Shown here piece by piece: positions 11,601 through 22,445 of a DNA stretch of 64,000 bases. Position 1 is the stretch's first letter; each line of letters begins with the position of its first letter. This DNA is from Dryococelus australis (taxonomy: Eukaryota > Arthropoda > Insecta > Phasmatodea > Phasmatidae): NCBI GenBank assembly GCA_029891345.1, contig CM057003.1:8870209-8934208 (forward strand). The letters are read 5' to 3'. The notes beneath the pieces are model-generated. The model had not been told where the DNA came from. It was given only the letters and a program-made list of their open reading frames with translations, and did no database searches. Made by a program: the position numbers and the translations under genes.

Positions 11601-11955
11601 GACAAAGAAAAATGGAGAAATTTCCGACTGTGACGTAATCACAAAGGCGACTTTCATCAGGTTTACCAGCGGTATACAAGTTTGTACTGTCTGCACTTTG
11701 GGAAATGTTTAGGTCTATTAATGTAGCCGTAAATTATTCTCTTTTGAACACATGAGCTATGTACATATAGAAGAAATGTTTGTTTCTGATTTGGCAGTTT
11801 CCTTTGAAAAAGCAGCATTCTAATATTTTGAGATAACATTCATAACGAAAAAAAAAATCTCACAAACGAGTATATGGCATTGTAGTCCAAACTTCATTTG
11901 AAAGAGTGTATTTGTACGACTTCCTAATGTTTTTTGTTCTATGTAAGTTTATGTG

Positions 11956-12172
11956 TGAGTGCGCGAGCATGTAAATGTTTGCTTCAATTTAACTTAGTTT
12001 CCTGCTAATACTATTTGAAAAAAATATTGGCAGAAATTTTGCCAAGCCGTTTTAATAATATTACATGTCAGAAAGGTCAGGTAGGATTAAATTTCTGTCA
12101 AGGTTTTTAAAATAGTATTGGCAGGATACTAAGTTAAATTTAAGCAAACATTCGCATGCATACACCAAGCCC
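11956..12172. mobile_element. Foldback-type inverted-repeat element
   Basis: The left arm (about 11966-12035) and right arm (about 12095-12172) are inverted copies of each other. The left reads AATGTTTGCTTCAATTTAAC, TTAGTTTCCTGCTAATACTA; the right, reversed and complemented, reads AATGTTTGCTTAAATTTAAC, TTAGTATCCTGCCAATACTA. The short centre includes the small hairpin TTGGCAGAAATTTTGCCAA. It has no coding capacity. It is probably a MITE or foldback remnant; its arms do not match the MITE-A/B/C ends. Confidence 0.8.
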
Positions 12173-12174
12173 TT

Positions 12175-13061
12175 TAGATTTCAATCTAAATTTTGTAAAA
12201 ACAACATGGCAAGTGTCAATTTCAATGCGGATTTTATGTATGCATAACGACAGATTATCTCCCCAACTTCGACAGCAAGAACTTTAGCACACTATATTAT
12301 TTCATGCTGTTTATGTTACGTATTACCTTATTGAGATAATTCGTTAAATGTTAGAAAACTATCTAATGGCATGATATTTAAATCTTGCCATACATATAGC
12401 ATATAGCTTCACGTTCCCGAATAATCATTCTCAAATATTGGCAGATATAGTTTCCTTTGTGGCGCTTTCAAACCTTTTCTTCTGCGCCAGGACATTGCTG
12501 CCACTGCGTGCTGTGTACTTTGTCAGCAAGCCTGAATAAATACTATCAGTAAAGTATTTTTATTCAACAACTACAATGGCAGAAATTCCTACGTGAAGAT
12601 TATACCAAATAGAAATTAACATAAAAAAAACACTTCCATTTTCTATATTACGTTAACCACTGAACTGTTTTCAATGTAATGTGGTATCGAATCACTACAT
12701 ATTATAAAATAGAAATATTTTATTATGTGTATAATGTCACGAATGCAGACTCCCCCTAATCAGTTCCATATCTGCAACCCACATCGTAATATGTTACCGT
12801 TTTAGACTTTAACGTATTCATAAGGGGGGGGGGCGGAGTAGTGTCTTAAACCATAAAATAATGTACGCTATTCAAATATAATGTAAATTCCTGCTTAAAT
12901 GGCTTAAGGCTTTAAATATCACATTCAATGGATCTATTTCATTGAGAATTTCCAGGCTGTTTAGCATCAATTACTTATTATTTTACTGCGCAAAACATCG
13001 ATTAAACCACAATATGTTACTAATTTGAGTATCACTTAGCATGAGAGTCCATAATCTTGCG
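12175..13061. other. Noncoding AT-rich stretch
   Basis: No recognised element. It contains a G run near 12822-12832. Confidence 0.4.
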
Positions 13062-13311
13062 GGGGGGCAGCGGAGGTGTAGTGGTTAGACTTCTCGCCTC
13101 CCACCTAGGCGAAAGGGTACAATCCCTGGCGGATTTTCGCATGTGGTGATTGTGCGTGAATATGCCGCTGGTCAGCGGATTTTCTTGGGATCTCCCGTTC
13201 CCCCGCCGCTTCATTCTGGCCGGCGCTGATCCATACTCGCCTCGCTTCACCTTCATCGACTCTTAAAGACCTCGATGTTGAGAGCCACCCAAATCTCTTC
13301 ACTCACTCAAT
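13062..13311 (+). mobile_element. SINE-1 copy
   Basis: The tRNA-like head has AGTGGTTAGACTTCTCGCCT and a degraded B box (GGGTACAATCCC). The tRNA-to-body junction is slightly shortened. The body has GATTTTCGCATGTGG, GCCGCTGGTCAGCGG and TCTCCCGTTCCCCCGCCGC. The tail has GACCTCGATGTTGAGAGCC, CACCCAAATCTCTTCACTCA. The tail is complete. Confidence 0.9.
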
Positions 13312-13394
13312 CTACACGTGAGTGCCGTTTGCCAGTGCAGCCCGTATAGGATAATTTAAACAAAATAACATATGCTGGGTGTGTACTTTAGAGG

Positions 13395-13992
13395 GGCTCA
13401 CATTAATCTAAACTTAACAAGTTATTACTTTACTGGCTTGGGTCCCGCACTGGCCATGGCTGCCCTCCTCATCCCTCAAGAAGGGGGCCACTACAATGGC
13501 TGGACCGATCACCCATCGCACTGTGATTTCGCGATTCCCGTGCTCATGCACCCATCTCCACGTTCTCGCGGCGTACACCACCGCACCATAGGCCAGGCCA
13601 AAGGGCCTGCATGGTCTCAAACTGTGTCCGGACTCGAAACCAGCACTCAAGCGTCCGCACTGGCTGGTGCCTGGTCGACGACTCACCTGAAACTCTCGCC
13701 AACGCTTGTTCTCGAGTGCCGCGACCCTACGCTGCTCAGTTGGAAGATCCCGGCCGGTGAACTCGGAGCCTGGCCAGTAGCCTGGAGCACACACTTATCC
13801 GCGATAGACTGGGCCGGAGCGCGCCTGCGTAATACTCCCGGCCATCCAGTGCCCTCCGCAAACTGTCAGCTCAACTTACAAGCCAGTGCCCTGCCTACTG
13901 TACATTTTCGGGTTCCGCGATTTCCTCAGTCGCGGAAAATAAAACACGAACACAGAACAACGACAAAACTAATGTTCAAAACTCAAACCTGA
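13395..13992 (+). other. GC-rich island with a 206-codon open frame, unrecognised
   Basis: A sharply bounded GC-rich segment in AT-rich surroundings. The plus frame is open from ATG at 13372 to 13992, and a 126-codon frame is open on the other strand. The translation has no domain, signal peptide or membrane span that I recognise, and is rich in Pro, Ser, Thr, His and Trp. Being open on both strands is what high GC alone can produce. It could be a piece of a mobile element, an untranslated first exon or a CpG island; I do not call it a gene. Confidence 0.25.
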
Positions 13993-14644
13993 CACTATGA
14001 TTACCTTGCAAGTTAAGCAACGGCTCCTGGGGAATTACTTTTTTGTATTGGAGTAGATTTCTCTTATATTGTATGACTGTACAGAAATCCGAACATTAAA
14101 TGATTTAACCCAACCCCTGAGCATCGCCCAAAATTTCTGAGCAAGAAATGCGTATTACTTGGTTCGGCTCTCGATTCTAACAAAACGACATTCTTGATCA
14201 ACCTTACTTTGTGTAATGGTACAGCTTTATACCCAAACATTTGTTCTTTTAGTGTTTGTCCTTTGAAATTAGGTTCTTTGTTTCTTCTTTATAAATTAGT
14301 TATCTTTGGCCAAATAAAAACGAAAAACTTTAAAAGTTAAAACTATTTTATATCTTGTTTGTAAACGTAAAATAATAAAGTAATTTACATGCTGTAACTG
14401 ATGCTATATGAAACATCCGACTATTAAAACGTGTTTGAAAATATTATAAAACCACAATTAATGATATATCCTATATTCAAACGTCATTTAAGATGTAATA
14501 ATATTTTTACCTGCATAGCAATTAACACGAAAAGCGTCAGATGATAGTGAAGAATTTCAACGCATGCCTATCAACTAATAATCTGATTCCTCCGAAATTA
14601 TTCCAACCGAAATTTGACACTTCACATACTGATGATAAAGTGAG

Positions 14645-15383
14645 TCATCCTTACTACTATATAAATGCGAAAGTTTGTTTGTCCTTTCACGTCAAAATGG
14701 AGCAACTGATGGACGTGATTTTTTTCCACAGATATAGTTGAAGGGTCGGAGAGTGACATAGGCTACTGTTAATTCCAGGAAAACATCTCATTCCTTCAGG
14801 AATTTTTTTAAAATTAGGTACTGGATTAAGCATTTCTTAGGATTGATTACTGCATTAAAAAGTATTGTTTAAAAAAGTCGTCATTTCTCCTTTCTTTTTT
14901 GTCTAAGGGCTGTAAGCATTTCCTTCCAAAAACCCGTAGTGGCCCAGTGGCTAGAGTTATTCCAAGTGGGGCCGCAGTGACCCAGTGGATAGATATATAT
15001 ATATAAAGTGGGGCCGCAGTAACTCAGTGGCTAGAGCACCCAATAGGGGGGCCGCAGAAGCTCAGTTGCTAGAGAACCCAATAAGGGTGCCACAGAATTT
15101 AGGGGCTAGAGAACCCAATAGTGGGGCCGCAGCTGGTCAGGAGCTAGAGCACAAAATAGTGGGGCCGCAGTAATTCAGTGGGTAGAGAACCCAATAGTGG
15201 GGCCGCAAATACTCAGTGGGTAGAGAACCCAATAGTGGGGCCGCAGTTACTAAGTGGGTAGAGAACCCAATAGTGGGGTTACAGAAACTCATTGGGTAGA
15301 GAACCCAATAGTGGCTTAGTGTCACAAAACTTCATTATTTATCCCTGTAAACACGCGCGCCGAAGCAGCGGGTAAAAACTAGT
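14645..15383 (+). mobile_element. Helitron-like nonautonomous element 1
   Basis: The left end reads TCATCC then TACTACTATATAAATGCGAA, AGTTTGTTTGTCC, the widespread insect element start of the form TACTAATATTATAAATGCGAAAG. The right end reads CGCGCCGAAGCAGCGGG, AAAAACTAGT, like the CG-rich subterminal segment and CTAG-T end of this group. Between them lie the usual segment with GGACGTGATTTTTTTCCACA and GACATAGGCTACTGTTA, and a tRNA-like minisatellite. It has no Rep/helicase sequence. The family assignment rests on remembered resemblance of the ends, and the base before the TC is not the expected A. Confidence 0.55.
14936..15314 (+). repeat. tRNA-A-box-like minisatellite, about 40-bp unit
   Basis: About ten tandem units with core GGGGCCGCAGTAACTCAGTG followed by GGTAGAGAACCCAATAGT. 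Units near the right end are most alike; those on the left are more diverged, and one is interrupted by a TA run at 14993-15004. The core GGCCGCAGTnnCTCAGTGGnT and TAGAG resembles the first 25-30 bases of a tRNA (acceptor, D arm and A box). No unit has a B box, so no complete internal pol III promoter is present. Confidence 0.92.
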
Positions 15384-15705
15384 AATCTATAATCAATAAC
15401 GGAAGTTTTTGCACAAAAAAAGCTGTTTCTGGAGGGTCACTGTGGGCAAACGCGAGAGAGGGGAGGGAAGCCGACCCCCCCCCCCCTCACTGATCTCCAA
15501 TCCTTCCTCTTTGAAATCCTCCCCTCCCCAAAGAGCCCCCCTCCCCAACCCTGGGAAGAGTTAAAGGGAAAAGACGGGTATGTTTTCATTTTGAGGGATT
15601 GGGGTCGACCTGGAAGGCGCATTTTTCGACCAATTTCCTTCAAATTTAGGGGAGGGATGCCTTTCCGTGTCCCCCCCCCCCATTGACAGGCCCTTCGTAA
15701 GCCCA
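15384..15705. other. C- and G-run-rich patch
   Basis: Has C runs at about 15474-15487 and 15671-15681 and several CCCCTCCCC words. The 89-codon minus-strand frame is Gly/Pro-rich because of these runs and is not convincing as a gene. Confidence 0.4.
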
Positions 15706-15708
15706 AAG

Positions 15709-15771
15709 CCTAAGTCTTAAGTTTTAAGTATTAAGTTTGAAGTCTTACGTTTTAAGTTTGAAGTCTTAAGT
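15709..15771. repeat. Short tandem repeat of AAGTCTTAAGTTTT type
   Basis: Roughly four and a half degenerate units of about 14 bp, variants of TAAGTCTTAAGTTT, TAAGTATTAAGTTT and GAAGTCTTACGTTT. Confidence 0.85.
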
Positions 15772-16749
15772 CGTACTGTCACTATAATTGCTACTGCATG
15801 TCGGGACGTGCGAGCTAGTGCCGATAGGCGCGAGTGAGAACATACTGAGGTTCCCAAACGACATTGCACCATAAATACTAATTCGTACGGTTACTTACTT
15901 CATCTTTAGTGATTCAGCCCGCGGTTTCCGCGGGTCCGACCCCTGGTTGTTGTGTAATTTAATAACCACTAACCTAGCAGCAAGCATCACGTGTTATATT
16001 AGTTTTTACTTTATGATCTTTAGTTTACTATATCAAGGAAACAAATTATTTGCAACCATTTCTTTAAAACTATAAATTAATTAGTTTCAGTATTTTTTTG
16101 GGCAGAAATTAATTTTTGGAATTCTAGACTCGTCCCGTGAATACAGTAGTTTTGTTTTATAAAAAATCGCGTATTTAATACTAAATAATAGAATTTTACT
16201 GTGATGATTTTGTAGTTTTCTTTTTCGGAATTGCATCACGCGGATCAGTAAAACCATTTTTGGAACCATATAGAGCAAAAATGTTAATACGGCTCAGACA
16301 CATGCACCAGACACGACACGTTATGCAAATGCGGAAAATGTGATCAGAAAATTCCTTACAGTTATAACGGGTCTCTCTGTTCAAAAGAGCGCAGAGCGAG
16401 GTACGCGAAAAGTGTAATAATGTAGTCTCTCTCTCACTCTCTCTCTCTCTCTCAGACTCTATCTGTCTTTCTCTCTCCGAGATTCCCGTCTAATTTAATC
16501 CCTTGAACTGCAGCTAATGGGTTCTTTACGTAGCCGGTGGGATTATGCGAGACTGAGCGTGACCCATTTCGTGCGGAATGTCTCATTCAGTTCCTAACGC
16601 GGCGCTCTCTTGAGGGATTTCTTCGCTTCTTCACTCGCACAGTAGGTTTCTTTCAGGCGGGGATTCGACGGGACGAGGTATTATTCTGGTGTCGCACACA
16701 CGCCTACTTGGCTTATTACAGCAACCTACTTTACCTAATTACCTACTAC
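15772..16749. other. Noncoding stretch with a CT microsatellite
   Basis: Contains the perfect short palindrome CCCGCGG-TTT-CCGCGGG at about 15919-15935 and a (CT)n tract at about 16425-16453. No gene recognised. The 80-codon frame at 16537-16779 runs into the neighbouring SINE and is unlikely to be real. Confidence 0.45.
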
Positions 16750-16988
16750 ATTTGGGTCCCTTATAGTGAGAGGTCTTGAGAGCTAATGAGAGTGGAGCGA
16801 GGTGAGTGTGGAGCAGCGCAGGAATGAAAGGGCGAGGTAAACGGGATATCCCTGAGAAAACCCGCCGACCAGCTGCAGCGTCCGGCACGAATCCCACAAG
16901 TGAAAATCCGAAAGCGACCCGCTGGGAAGCGAACTCGGTTCGCCTAGGTTGGATGCGAGTAGTCTAACCACTACACCACCGCGGCCCC
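16750..16988 (-). mobile_element. SINE-1 copy
   Basis: On the minus strand the head is GGGGCCGCGGTGGTGTAGTG then GTTAGACTACTCGCATCC. The B box is degraded to GGTTCGCTTCCC. The CGTGCCGGACG and GGCGGGTTTTCTCAGGGAT body blocks and the GAGCTCTCAAGACCTC-type tail (read as its complement) are all present. The very end of the tail is shortened. Confidence 0.9.
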
Positions 16989-19398
16989 ATTTGGTCTCTT
17001 AGAGATACAGTTTTTTATATTTCAGGTCTGCAGATTACTCCTACAGTGAATTTTAGCCACCCATGTAAGTATTGAAAAGACCCAAAGTTTCACTACAAAT
17101 GGGGTTTATCAATCTCAACCCTCGCTTACAGCTGTATCACTTATGAATAGTTTGTGTTGTAGCTGACGAATAAGTTTCTGGGTGTAATGTACCAAGGTAT
17201 TTATTTTGGAAAATGACTGGACATGTGTCACTATCATTTGCGCCTACACGAAATATTAAGCATCTCTTTCAGTCCTGTAAACTACTATTCTCACTGAAAA
17301 TATATTCGACAAGCTGATTAATAGGAATTAATTAGAGGACTCGAAATTAATCAGTGTTTAAAGTAGTATAATCCAGTGAAGGGCCATAGAAGAAATCTGA
17401 GATAAATCGAAAAGCATGCATCTCCGATACATATACGGTATTTTGCCACTGCTTTACAGAAAAACACTGTTTTCAGCAGTAGATTCACTGTAGATTGTAC
17501 GAAAGTAGCTTTTCATGTCGCTGCTGGTAAACCGAGTGAAAACCATCGCCTAATGCAAATATGCAATTAACACATATCTTAACGCAATACCGAATGTCAG
17601 TTATTTTTCAAATGTTGTTTTCAAAAGCACTCAATACAAAGCAAACAACTGTAGTAAATTATCTAAATGCATCAAGCGCAGACGGTTTTACACTTATACT
17701 AAGAATGCGAGATGGAAACAAATGAGAGCGGAGGGAATATTGCAAAAAAAAAAAAAAAAAAAACGTAATTAGTGCTAACAGGAGCCATACAGTTTTTTTT
17801 TCCCCAAAAAAAGGTGTGATTCAGATTTATTTTTGTTGAACGCAACGATTTAGTTCTCTTAACTATTTATTTCACGAGCAAAAATTATTTATTTATTTGT
17901 TCAACATATTTTGTCCAATAAAATACTATCTCGATATCGGATTCTAGTGATTCATTTTCATTAGTTAGTTTTATGTTATATCTGGGAGAGGCGAAGTGTA
18001 TTTGCCTCAGTGCCACAAATTCCTTCATGGTATGTCAAGCTGTGGTTGATTTTCCAAAGTCATACAAATGAACAAGTGCTTTAAGTTTAACCCGTTACCA
18101 TATAAATTCCTAAAACCTTCGTGTCTCTTTAGGTGAAAGGTGATAATTGCATACATTTAGTTGTTTTCCTGCGTAATGTTAAGTCTTTCGACGTTTACAC
18201 GGTAATAGGCAGCTCGTCTGAATAACCTTACAGACATAAAATGCATCTTTATTTAATTATTATTTTTAATTTAAATTAATATTTGTCACTTTTTAATTTT
18301 TCGTAGAAATCAAGGCTCGTAAATAAACGGATGGCTGGATTTGATAAAGGTATATATTGTTTGTGTTTTTGAACGAGTGACATAAGGTACGGGATAATAT
18401 AATTGCAATAAAGCTAAAGACGTCTGTAAAAGCGGTAAGAGCAGCGAAACTTTGAAATTCTCGTAAAACGTGTAAAACAAATAATATCTTTTTAAGTTTG
18501 TTTATTTTTACGTAACTTCATTTTTGGCTGCAAGGTATTTATAAATTCCAACTGGAGACTTGTCTCTAGAGATTTATTCACGACTTTATAACGCGCTTCT
18601 TCTTGCCTACATTTGTTGGAATAACTCCGGTAAACCTGCAGACAAGAGAGACGAGATTAGCGCTTGAGTCAGCCACTATCTAAAATTTCGTCGAACTCGA
18701 TCTAGAATTTGCGCTGTGACTGACAATAATTCCGAGCGTAATTAAAACGACAAATATTCCCAGTAAGACTGGAAATATGAACTAATTATGACTGTTGACA
18801 AATTAAGATGCATCCGAAATCTGACTTAGTGCCAACTAGCCCATGTTTTTTTCTTCGTTTGAATTAACTACAATATTATATTGTAGACACGCACAAATGT
18901 CTTAAACAGTCAGTATGCATTTATTTCTAATTAGAAAACAAAAAAAAATCACCAAATTTTCCAATTTTAAGACGTCTACAAATCGAATGAAGATTGAGAA
19001 AATTCAAAGTTGAGTTTTTTCTGGCGTGCACATTTAAAGTCGTAAAAAATATATCAAAGGCTTTGTAAAAATCATGTTTTTCAGATATATTACATATATT
19101 TCTTCTGCAGTTCATGAGCAATAACTATTAGAATTCTAATTTTCGTTATTAACGTGTTATTTACCCTTATTTCTACACAACACAAAACAAATAAAAATAA
19201 GGAGAATTGTCTCGCCACGACTTTAGCTATTCATTAGAAATTCGATTCAGCTTTTTTCCGTATTTCAGGAACACTAAATTTTATATCCTAAGGAATTCCA
19301 CCTTTACTTTTTTATATACATTTGCATCTATAATTATAGGCGTGCGACAGTACAGTAAAAGATGTTTGAACCACTGCCTGCGAATAAGCAGGTAGGCA
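16989..19398. other. Noncoding stretch
   Basis: AT-rich, with an A run at about 17741-17762. No shared repeat, gene or RNA recognised. Confidence 0.4.
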
Positions 19399-19400
19399 TA

Positions 19401-19645
19401 GAGCTGTTCACGGTTAAGTGAGCACGTTTGAAAGCCCTTTGATTTGGAATAATGATCAATAAATATATTTTATTATAGCCTTAGTCGTTAACTTCCGAGT
19501 GCGGTGGAATATACACCCTGTGTTTGTTACTCAAATGGAAATATTTCCTTAAAAAGGTCGTTAAAAGATTAAAAAAAAAAAAAAATGGCCGAAAGGAAAA
19601 AATAACTAGGGTCTCGAAAGTGCTCTCTTTACCGTGAACAGCCTA
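19401..19645 (+). mobile_element. MITE-B copy 1
   Basis: Flanked by TA on both sides (19399-19400 and 19646-19647). Starts GAGCTGTTCACGGTTAAGTG and ends TCTTTACCGTGAACAGCCTA. The subfamily-B interior carries TTAACTTCCGAGTGCGGTGG, AATATACACCCTGTGTTTGT, an AAAAGGTCGTTAAAAGAT segment and GGCCGAAAGGAAAAAATAAC. It is short, about 245 bp, partly because of an expanded A run, and has no coding capacity. Confidence 0.92.
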
Positions 19646-19849
19646 TATTCTAGTGACCGCTAGAAAACTAAGCCGGAGAGGACAGCACGGGATGGACAGC
19701 ATGTTGAGATGACGGAGGGCGACTTATCCGAGGAAAACACCTCGGCACAGAATAGCAACATATACAGAGATTAAACAGCTTCTTGTACTGCGAACTCCAG
19801 CCACGCGAGCCAGCAAAACGGGCGTCGCTGGACAACATCATCCCGGAAC

Positions 19850-19990
19850 ACCGTTCCCCAATCAGCATCCGGCGACTTACTCTCCAACCAGCGGCCCAAC
19901 CAATAGGGAATATTTCGCAGCAAGCGGCAACCAATCGGACGCAAGGCCCGTTCTCAAAGCACCGCGCAGCCAATCAAGAAAACGGGCACG
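19850..19990. promoter_or_regulatory. Cluster of four CCAAT boxes in a GC-rich patch
   Basis: Four CCAAT pentamers in the same orientation lie at 19858-19862, 19900-19904, 19931-19935 and 19970-19974 (spacings 42, 31 and 39 bases), three of them followed by C. A GGGCACGCCCGC word follows at 19984-19995. This is the arrangement seen in NF-Y-dependent promoters. No initiator, TATA box or downstream exon could be assigned, and a SINE-2 starts only about 50 bases downstream, so the cluster could equally belong to a mobile element. Confidence 0.35.
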
Positions 19991-20021
19991 CCCGCATCGA
20001 AGGAAAAGACTGACCTAATCT

Positions 20022-20220
20022 GTGGTCCTGGCGTGTCAGTCTCCCGTCATATCGTTCCGGGTTCGATTCCCGGTGGATTCACGACCGATGTTTGCTTGTA
20101 GGAACCGTGGCGGACGTTGATGTTGGCCGGAGGTTTTCTCAGGTCATCTTGTTCTTCCTTTCCCCTACCAATTATTGCATTTCGTTGCTGTGACATCTCA
20201 ATCTCTCTTACTCAATAAGA
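20022..20220 (+). mobile_element. tRNA-derived SINE, second family (SINE-2)
   Basis: The tRNA-like head has CTGGCGTGTCAGTCTCCCGT and a clear B box GGGTTCGATTCCCGG. The body differs from SINE-1 (GTAGGAACCGTGGCGGACGT, GATGTTGGCCGGAGGTTTTC) but contains the same GGTTTTCTC step. It ends in a tail resembling that of SINE-1 (GACATCTCAATCTCTCTTAC, TCAAT). A second copy lies at about 29243-29450. Confidence 0.72.
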
Positions 20221-20709
20221 AGCTTCCTCCATACCACTCAACTCTCCAATTTACAAAGGAACTAATCTTTCTTAGAGACTCATACATCCTTCCGTTTTCT
20301 CAAGATGAGTTAGCAAAAATATATTTCGATCCGGTTGCAGTTCTCTTTAGTCTGCAGCAGTAGTGCGTTGTTAAAAAGTTACGCATGTTCACTTAAATGT
20401 TTTATGTAAATGTATAGTAATTATACGAAAACGCGATAAATTATGATGGAAAACCGGAGCTGATCTCTGTGAAACAGAATATGGAACTTCTCCATATTTC
20501 GTACAGCTTCTGGGATGGCGTTGACATTAGAAAAGGCCCACGTTGTTTTTTGAGGACTTAAGATTCTGTGCACACCAACATTCAAGTAACATTCACACTT
20601 ACATATTTTATAAATAAAATTAATTTTCTGGCGAAATATTTGTCTTTGTTATTATTGCAATTGCCATGGCTTTAGTTATGCAAGTAAATACTGCTGAGGG
20701 ATTAATATA

Positions 20710-21131
20710 AAGGCTTTTCATGATAAAGCGAGTATTTTTGAAATCAACCTTAGAAAAAGTCACTGCCCCTACCTGCATATATTTTAACGGGCTCGATGAG
20801 TGGCACGTGCCCAGTAAAGTTGGTAACAATGGAGGGGAAAGTAGTTCCGTATATTAACGTCGAACAGAAAGTGTTATGTGACCATTTGTGATAACGTAAA
20901 TTATTTCTCTCACTCTCTGTATTTTTTAATGCATCGAAGAATAAAATTGAGCAGATTTGTAGAGTATTTACCTTTATAATAATTTCACAGTTTCACTTCA
21001 CCGACGCATGAATAAAGTGATAAGGCCCATGGAAATGTTAATTTTAAATAAGGTGGAAGAACACACAACTTGTATACAAGAAGATCTTAAGCAGGACTTT
21101 CAAAACTGCTCATTTAACCGTGAACAGAATG
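20710..21131 (+). mobile_element. MITE-A copy 2
   Basis: TA flanks at 20708-20709 and 21132-21133. The left end is degraded (AAGGCTTTTCATGATAAAG) and the right end reads CATTTAACCGTGAACAG. The interior keeps CCCCTACCTGCATATATTTT, a GGGC...GCCC hairpin, GTAAAGTTGGTAACAATG, GTAGTTCCGTA, CGTCGAACAGAAAGTGTTA, CCGACGCATGAATAAAGTGA and AAGGTGGAAGAACACACAAC. It has the full length of the subfamily. Confidence 0.92.
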
Positions 21132-21133
21132 TA

Positions 21134-22214
21134 GTAAGCAGTATCCTTCTATGAAGCATGGTATCGTAGTTGAGTTGTTTTGGTGGCATTCCGGCGATCT
21201 GAACTTGATAGACCGTTACGAGTCATTATTCAAGTTCGCGCTGTGAACACTGCTAATTCGCTTTGTCTTCAAAGTAGTTATTAAAGTTTCTGTACCAGGT
21301 TTTAAGCATCTCTGCTGTGTAACGAATAGAAATGTCTTACGTAGACTGTATAAGCATTTGTACGTACGAAAATACTTGCGTAACGATATTTGGAGTGCTG
21401 CTTTACGGAAATTCTAACCCCCAACTATGTGCCCCAGCAAAGTGCTCTTACAAACTCTTGGTTTATTAATTGCACATTTTCATTCTTCTCACAAGCATTA
21501 CTTCGGTGTCTTACTGTTAACGATGTATATATAATTTACATACTTATCCGTCTATAGCATAGGTTTTGAAGTGTACTACGGCATGCTGTAGGGACAAAAA
21601 TAATTTTCCTTTTAATAATTTTGAAGGAAAACAAAGCAATGGTTTTTAGAAGTATGCTGATAACGTATTACATTAGAATGAGCTCATGGCGTTTTCTTAC
21701 ATATTGCTTTTTTTTATTCCACGTGTTATAAATACAATTTCGGGAACTTTTAAGAAGCAGAGTTCACGCTCTGTAGTTGGCAACAAATAATCGGTAGTGA
21801 GCCACAAATCCGGCTGGAAAATATGATTCGAAGTCTAATCTTGGAGTGCCATCAGGTTTCGGTAACGAACATTGCCGAGGTTCCACGAAGTTTACTTCGG
21901 CATTGTAATCATAATATAACAGTATCTGGGACAGTGCGGACGTACAAGCCACTTACTCATTTCCCTTCAAATCAAAAGTAGCCTCAGGCACGTGTAAGAG
22001 TTAGCAGTAGTGAAAATATTTGAACATTTCAAGAAAATGTAAATGTTACGTACGTCATATTTTGGAAAATAACATAACCAAAACAATCTGTGGTAACAAG
22101 AATGCCATACGTGAGTAGTAAGTGTGACGGACTTAACATATGTTTTGATTCGTATTCAAATATCGTACCTAAGTAAAAAAATCTTTTAACTACTTTTAGT
22201 TTTTTTTTTTTTTT
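21134..22214. other. Noncoding stretch
   Basis: AT-rich sequence without a recognised element or gene. Confidence 0.4.
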
Positions 22215-22445
22215 TTTTTTTGCACAGAAAAATACCCAAATAACGAAAATTAAAGATTTTCCATATATTTTGTTTTAACCAGAGGTAGAAAAATTACAAA
22301 GACGTTGCATGAACACACAGAAAATTCTGTGAAATTTACAGAAAATCTGTTTTTGATACGGGGTTTGTTGGCAATTTTAAGGAGAGTTGTGGATAATTTT
22401 TACCAGAAGTTTACCCTAAAATGAGAGGGGAAAAGGTTAACAGTA
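22215..22445 (+). repeat. Dispersed repeat E, copy 2
   Basis: The second copy of the repeat at 6555-6800, in the same orientation, directly preceded by a T run at about 22200-22221. It is slightly better preserved in its right half (TTCTGTGAAATTTACAGAAA, GGATAATTTTTACCAGAAG). Confidence 0.6.

Noticed and set aside
11097-11696. 199-codon minus-strand open frame
   Set aside because: Its ends are low-complexity (Phe/Ser/Leu from purine tracts), the opposite strand is also open for 77 and 103 codons, and no domain is recognisable.
15919-15935. CCCGCGG-TTT-CCGCGGG as the end hairpin of a Helitron
   Set aside because: No CTAG end follows at the right distance and it lies outside the element ending at 15383.
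20070-20095. Possible functional tRNA at the GGGTTCGATTCCCGG B box
   Set aside because: No acceptor stem closes around it and the flanking body repeats elsewhere, so it is a SINE.
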